Shown: in pieces, positions 6,241 to 8,246 of the stretch
Layout: every line of letters starts with the position of its first letter
Numbering within the stretch: position 1 is the first letter of the stretch
Origin: Methanobacteriota archaeon
Lineage (GTDB): Archaea > Thermoplasmatota > DTKX01 > GCA-020343715
NCBI GenBank assembly: GCA_030597775.1
Contig: JAUVRF010000063.1
Coordinates: 1-8,246, forward strand
Direction: 5' to 3'
DNA: 8,246 nt
The notes under the pieces: generated by a model
The model's input: the letters and a program-made list of their open reading frames with translations, nothing else
What the model was told of the DNA's origin: nothing
Database searches by the model: none
Made by a program: the position numbers and the translations under genes

Positions 6241-7668
6241 GTGGCGTTCATGTTCTCCGGCAACGTCCTCACCGTCCACCTGGACGAGGGGCGCCTCGAG
6301 GAGTCGTTCCTGTCCGAGGACCTGGTGTCGGACCGGGTCGGGGGCGCTCTGCTGGGTCTTGAGTTCTACAAGAGGAACGCTGAGGGGGACCCCGTCGTCA
6401 TATCGGCCGGCCCCCTGACGGGAGGCCTGATCCCCACGGCATCCTCCGTCGCCATCACCGCCAGGTCGCCACTGACGGGAGGGGTCGTCCACTGCTCCGT
6501 CACCAACCATGCCGGTGCAGAGGTCAAGTTCGCGGGATACGACGTGATCGTGCTCCGCGGCAGGTCCAAGCGTCCCGTCTACCTCTGGGTCCACGACGAG
6601 CAGGCCGAGCTGGTGGACGCGGCCGACCTGTGGGGCGAGGGGTCCACCAGGATCACCGACACCATACGCAACCGCCAGGGGGACGAGAAGGTCCAGGTGT
6701 TGGCGGCTGGTCCCGCATGCACCAAGGGGTCCTTGGCGTCCTCCCTCAGCGTCAACCACTGGGCCTCCACGGACAGGGCCGCCGTGGGCGCCCTTTTCGG
6801 TTCGAAGAACCTTCTGGCAGTGGCCGCCCGCGGCATGGGCGAGCTGGAGCCTGCGGAGATAGACGGCTTCGGACCCGCCGTCCTTCGCATGATGGCCCGC
6901 ATGAAGGAGTACAGTCCTCCCAAGGGGTTCAAGTGGGACGGTGGTCACCTGGATGACGCCAGGAAGGCCGTCGCGCCCCTGGTCCACCGGTACAGGGGAT
7001 GCTACTTCTGCGCGTCCAGGGGAAGGGCGTACCTGATGCTGGACGAGGACCCGAGCAGGATGGAGGAGACCGAGGTCCACGACCCCGGGGGGCTCATCGT
7101 GGACATGCTTCCACTGGGCGACCTCCAGGCGGTCGGCCTGGACGGAAGGGGCATCGGGGAGGTCACGAGAGCGACCTACCAGAGGGGTCTGGACCCCGCC
7201 CGCGCGGCCCGGGCGGTCCGTTTGGCGGGGGCGGCCGATCCGGCAAGCGCCACACGGGTCCTCGACGACCTGGTGGAGGGGCGTGGTGCGCCCTCCCCCG
7301 GTGAGACGATGATGGCCTGGGACCTTGGAGACGGTACCGGATGCCACGAGGCGTTCGTCAGTCTGGGGGCCTTCACCCCCGCGAACCCGCCCCTGGTGCC
7401 CGCGGGGTGCGTTGACGACCTCGAACATCTGGTGGTCCTCCAGGCCCTTGCATACATCCTGGGCCTGTGCCCCGCGGGCTCGGTGGGCGCGGGCATGGAC
7501 GCACCCTGCGTCGAGGAGGTAGTGAGGGTGGCCACGGGCCATGGCCTGTCCGCCTCGGAACTGGAAGGGCTTGCAAGACGACTGGTCAAGGAGACCCTCG
7601 CACTTCAGCCCTCACGGGGGGCCGGGGGTGGTCCGATCGCAGATGAGCTCAAGGGGAGGTTCGCCTGA
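6241..7668 (+). CDS. Shortened, divergent aldehyde:ferredoxin oxidoreductase (AOR) family protein
   Basis: The first ~200 of 475 residues follow the AOR N-terminal domain closely: GNVLTVHLDEG, VVISAGPLTG, AITARSPLTGG, AGYDVIVLRGRSKRPVYLWV, LWGEGSTRITDTI, VLAAGPA and VGALFGSKNLLAVAARG. Classical AORs are about 600 residues and bind a tungsten bis-pterin plus one [4Fe-4S] held by C-x2-C-x3-C and a distant Cys. Here the cluster motif is GCYFC (C254, C257) with Gly in place of the third Cys. The distant Cys (C410, ILGLC) remains. The D-x-x-G-L-D/C pterin motifs read Q-A-V-G-L-D and Y-I-L-G-L-C, without the leading Asp. The remainder of the C-terminal half is compressed by more than 100 residues. 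It may not be a normal aldehyde oxidase: perhaps an altered cofactor, another substrate, or a non-catalytic role. GTG 6241 is chosen from the ribosome binding site five bases upstream. Confidence 0.82.
   Translation: MAFMFSGNVLTVHLDEGRLEESFLSEDLVSDRVGGALLGLEFYKRNAEGDPVVISAGPLTGGLIPTASSVAITARSPLTGGVVHCSVTNHAGAEVKFAGYDVIVLRGRSKRPVYLWVHDEQAELVDAADLWGEGSTRITDTIRNRQGDEKVQVLAAGPACTKGSLASSLSVNHWASTDRAAVGALFGSKNLLAVAARGMGELEPAEIDGFGPAVLRMMARMKEYSPPKGFKWDGGHLDDARKAVAPLVHRYRGCYFCASRGRAYLMLDEDPSRMEETEVHDPGGLIVDMLPLGDLQAVGLDGRGIGEVTRATYQRGLDPARAARAVRLAGAADPASATRVLDDLVEGRGAPSPGETMMAWDLGDGTGCHEAFVSLGAFTPANPPLVPAGCVDDLEHLVVLQALAYILGLCPAGSVGAGMDAPCVEEVVRVATGHGLSASELEGLARRLVKETLALQPSRGAGGGPIADELKGRFA
7655..7660 (+). 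promoter_or_regulatory. Shine-Dalgarno site for the downstream BPL_N-like gene
   Basis: GGAGGT near the end of the AOR-like gene lies four bases before CTG 7665. That CTG overlaps the TGA stop as CTGA, the layout usually seen with ATGA. A weaker AAGGGA (7668-7673) precedes the alternative GTG at 7683. Confidence 0.55.
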
Positions 7669-8246
7669 AGGGAACCCCCAAGGTGGTGGTCTGGGCTGGC
7701 AGTGGGGCCTCCTACTCCTGGGTCTGGTGGGCCGACCTTCTGGAGGACCTCTGGTGGCTCAAGGCATCCTTCCACACGGACCCCCTGGAACTCCTCGAGG
7801 ACCTGGATCGTGGCACGCGAACGCTCCTGCTCGGCGGAGGTGACGTGGCCGCCCTCCGGGCCGCCATCGACTGGGACGTGGTAAGGGCCTGGGTCGAGGG
7901 TGGGGGCCAGCTGGTGGCCACCTGCGCGGGGGCATATCTCCTTCGCGACTGGGTCGGAGCCGGGATCGCCAACGTTGCGGATTCGGCCCCCGAACGCACC
8001 CCCGAGAGGGCCTGGACCCGGTGCGAGGATGGCATCGTTGTCCATCCCGTCAGGGGACCCGTCTCCCTGGGATCATCGAGGGGGGCCACCTTCACGGCGC
8101 CCGTCTTCGGCGGTCCCGTCTTCAGCGAGCCGGAGGGAGAGCTCCCGAGGGTCGAGGCCCGGTACGCAGGTGTCACCAGGGGCGCAGTATGGCTGCTCGC
8201 GGACCGTCCCGAGCTTTTGTCGGGGACGCCCGCCGTCGTGAGCGCG
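7665..8246 (+). CDS. BPL_N-like class I glutamine-amidotransferase-fold protein (3' end beyond window)
   Basis: The frame is open from 7647 to the window end; 194 codons are visible from CTG 7665 (160 or more from GTG 7683). KVVVWAGSGAS (6-16) is a first beta strand. TLLLGGGDVAALRAAIDW (53-70), then WVEGGGQLVATCAGAYLL (76-93) with the nucleophile-elbow Cys87, match the BPL_N domain. That domain resembles class I glutamine amidotransferases and the N-terminus of eukaryotic biotin-protein ligase. APVFGGPVF (about 148-156) and RYAGVTRGAVWLL fit the later part of BPL_N, where a glycine-rich GGP-F strand precedes a variable-solvent strand. A His/Glu triad would lie beyond the window. No ligase domain is visible. 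It overlaps the AOR-like stop, so it belongs to the same operon. Its chemistry is unknown; a hydrolase or ligand-binding role is possible. Confidence 0.72.
   Translation, partial: MKGTPKVVVWAGSGASYSWVWWADLLEDLWWLKASFHTDPLELLEDLDRGTRTLLLGGGDVAALRAAIDWDVVRAWVEGGGQLVATCAGAYLLRDWVGAGIANVADSAPERTPERAWTRCEDGIVVHPVRGPVSLGSSRGATFTAPVFGGPVFSEPEGELPRVEARYAGVTRGAVWLLADRPELLSGTPAVVSA

Noticed and set aside
6097..7542. 481-codon open frame on the minus strand opposite the AOR-like gene
   Set aside because: The opposite strand has clear AOR motifs and ribosome binding sites. The antisense product is rich in Arg, Gly, His and Pro without a recognisable domain.
1..8246. CRISPR arrays, tRNA/rRNA genes, insertion sequences, attachment sites
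   Set aside because: I saw no regularly spaced repeats, tRNA-like cloverleaf, transposase or terminal repeats; nearly all sequence is accounted for by coding regions and the three short intergenic gaps.

Overview
The window looks archaeal. It is GC-rich, with short AT-rich islands that resemble archaeal TATA boxes upstream of genes. It carries a full anti-16S ribosome binding site (GGAGGTGA), an aldehyde:ferredoxin oxidoreductase (AOR) relative, and a signal-peptide, single-anchor surface protein rich in N-glycosylation sequons. A euryarchaeal or Thermoplasmatota-type lineage is a reasonable guess, but no marker gene is present to prove it.

Layout. Positions 1-682 (+) hold the tail of one GNAT acetyltransferase and a complete RimJ/RimL-type paralogue directly behind it, a tandem duplication. 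After a 160-base gap with a clear TATA box comes a secreted FG-GAP/VCBS beta-propeller protein with a C-terminal membrane anchor (843-2378, +). It converges, with only 15 bases between stops, on a leftward cluster at 2394-5753 (-). That cluster consists of a membrane protein with a Glu-Pro repeat and an acidic tyrosine-rich tail, followed by two tandem GT4-type glycosyltransferases that are gapless paralogues. These genes could plausibly act at the cell envelope: glycosyltransferases, a surface protein with many sequons, and a membrane scaffold-like protein.

At about 5754-5891 a compact divergent promoter region separates the leftward cluster from a rightward operon. Its two sides carry near-identical mirror-image copies of an AT-rich element. 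The rightward operon (5856 to the window end) is tightly packed: a two-cluster [4Fe-4S] ferredoxin-like protein, a shortened and strongly divergent AOR homologue, and a BPL_N-like (class I glutamine-amidotransferase fold) protein cut by the window edge. The AOR homologue appears to have lost one iron-sulfur ligand and the aspartates of its pterin-binding motifs. The genes abut or overlap and share strong internal ribosome binding sites, so they are probably co-translated. The combination of an Fe-S electron carrier, a degenerate AOR and a BPL_N-like protein is the most interesting part of the window, and I do not recognise it as a described system. The third gene seems to start at CTG, which also merits a check.
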